6,119 nucleotides of DNA, taken from NCBI GenBank assembly GCA_001873675.1, contig MNZP01000100.1, positions 1-6,119 on the forward strand. Direction: 5' to 3'. Shown here one piece after another: positions 5,870 through 6,119 of the stretch (position 1 is the first letter of the stretch; each line of letters begins with the position of its first letter). The stretch is from Syntrophaceae bacterium CG2_30_49_12 (GTDB taxonomy: Bacteria > Desulfobacterota > Syntrophia > Syntrophales > CG2-30-49-12). Under the pieces are notes generated by a model, which searched no databases, was not told where the DNA came from, and saw nothing but the letters and a program-made list of their open reading frames with translations. The translations under genes were made by a program, and so were the position numbers.

Positions 5870-5899
5870 AGTGACAGGTTCTGCCACGTCTATTAGAGT

Positions 5900-6118
5900 T
5901 TACCAAAGACTTTCAACATGCTGATAGTTTAAGATTCTTTTATCTTTTGTAAGAATCGTGGCATTCTCTTCTCGCGCCGTTGCCACAATTATCTGATCTG
6001 CCGGATCATCATGGAAAGGCTTAGGAAGTACTGTTGAGCGGTAGGCTATCATGGGTGTAAGATGGACAAATTTGAGTTTGGGCATTTCCAAGGCGGTATT
6101 GATCCACTCCTCTGGGTT
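5900..6118 (-). CDS. PIN-domain protein, VapC-like toxin (partial, C-terminal part)
   Basis: The minus-strand frame is open from the window edge to a TAA at 5902-5900, giving 72 visible residues of a C-terminus (NPEEWINTALEMPKLKFVHL and onward). PIN-domain features are clear: DDPADQIIVATAREENATIL carries the conserved acidic Asp (PAD) before the I-V-A-T-A strand, and LTKDKRI carries the last active-site Asp. The ending NYQHVESLW is typical of a VapC subgroup. PIN toxins are Mg-dependent ribonucleases that cleave RNA, often tRNA or rRNA, and are held in check by an antitoxin usually encoded just upstream; here that would be beyond base 6119. The N-terminal half, with the first acidic residues, is outside the window, so activity cannot be judged. 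A TTG at 6091 is internal, not the start. Confidence 0.88.
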   Translation of the reverse strand, partial: NPEEWINTALEMPKLKFVHLTPMIAYRSTVLPKPFHDDPADQIIVATAREENATILTKDKRILNYQHVESLW

Positions 6119-6119
6119 G

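Larger units (their letters stand above)
5503..5899. other. Gene-free, hairpin-rich spacer
   Basis: These 397 bases lie between the last + strand gene and the minus-strand PIN gene. The only long frame (5511-5924 on +) has no ribosome binding site, an arginine- and serine-rich composition and no family resemblance, and it runs into the PIN gene, so I reject it. The spacer holds several inverted repeats: 5509-5577, CTGACA/TGTCAG at 5727-5744, TGCGAC/GTCGCA at 5783-5799, and 5813-5869. A longer-range 8-bp pair, TGGGGTGT (5597-5604) with ACACCCCA (5684-5691), is also present. It may be decayed mobile or repeat DNA. No tRNA signature was seen. Confidence 0.55.

Noticed and set aside
5503..5899. 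Hidden tRNA or CRISPR array in the spacer
   Set aside because: There is no GGTTCRA-type T-loop within a cloverleaf, and no regularly spaced identical repeats; the hairpins differ in sequence and spacing.
5511..5924. 137-codon + strand frame after the 108-aa gene
   Set aside because: It starts inside a hairpin arm without a ribosome binding site, its composition is non-protein-like, and its end overlaps the well-supported PIN gene on the other strand.

Overview
The window carries a conserved bacterial housekeeping cluster, read left to right on the + strand: rpmH (ribosomal protein L34), rnpA (RNase P protein), yidD and yidC (membrane protein insertion), jag (KH/R3H RNA-binding protein) and mnmE (tRNA-modifying GTPase). 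An unrecognised 108-residue cysteine-containing protein follows mnmE. Flanking this block are the last codons of an unidentified gene at the left edge, two gene-poor stretches rich in inverted repeats, and the C-terminal part of a minus-strand PIN-domain (VapC-like) protein at the right edge.

The likely host is a Gram-negative, non-gammaproteobacterial organism. YidC has the long periplasmic domain of Gram-negative homologues, while a Jag protein is also present, which enterobacteria lack. This combination, the moderate GC content and the gene order fit an anaerobic Desulfobacterota ('deltaproteobacterial') lineage. That is an inference from protein style; no 16S or other marker is visible.

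Layout: 1-97, end of an unknown CDS. 98-586, no convincing gene; it holds a bulged 14-bp stem (149-218), a perfect 23-bp inverted repeat with a GGGGACGG core (343-484) that looks like a small mobile or REP/MITE-like element, and a possible promoter. 587-5143, the tightly packed rpmH-rnpA-yidD-yidC-jag-mnmE run, with an 11-bp rnpA/yidD overlap and a 1-nt jag/mnmE gap. 5176-5502, the 108-aa protein with its own strong ribosome binding site. 5503-5899, a gene-free stretch with several hairpins. 5900-6118, the partial PIN protein on the other strand.

The cluster joins translation (L34), tRNA 5' maturation (RnpA), tRNA wobble-uridine modification (MnmE), a probable RNA-binding regulator (Jag) and co-translational membrane insertion (YidC, YidD). 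Neither dnaA on the left nor rsmG/parA/parB on the right, frequent companions of this cluster, is present in the window; repeats and toxin-like sequence occupy those places. I found no CRISPR array, tRNA, rRNA or clear riboswitch, and no convincing new multi-gene system. The best leads for novelty are the 108-aa CCGxGGC protein, the 343-484 repeat element and the unusual N-terminus of L34.
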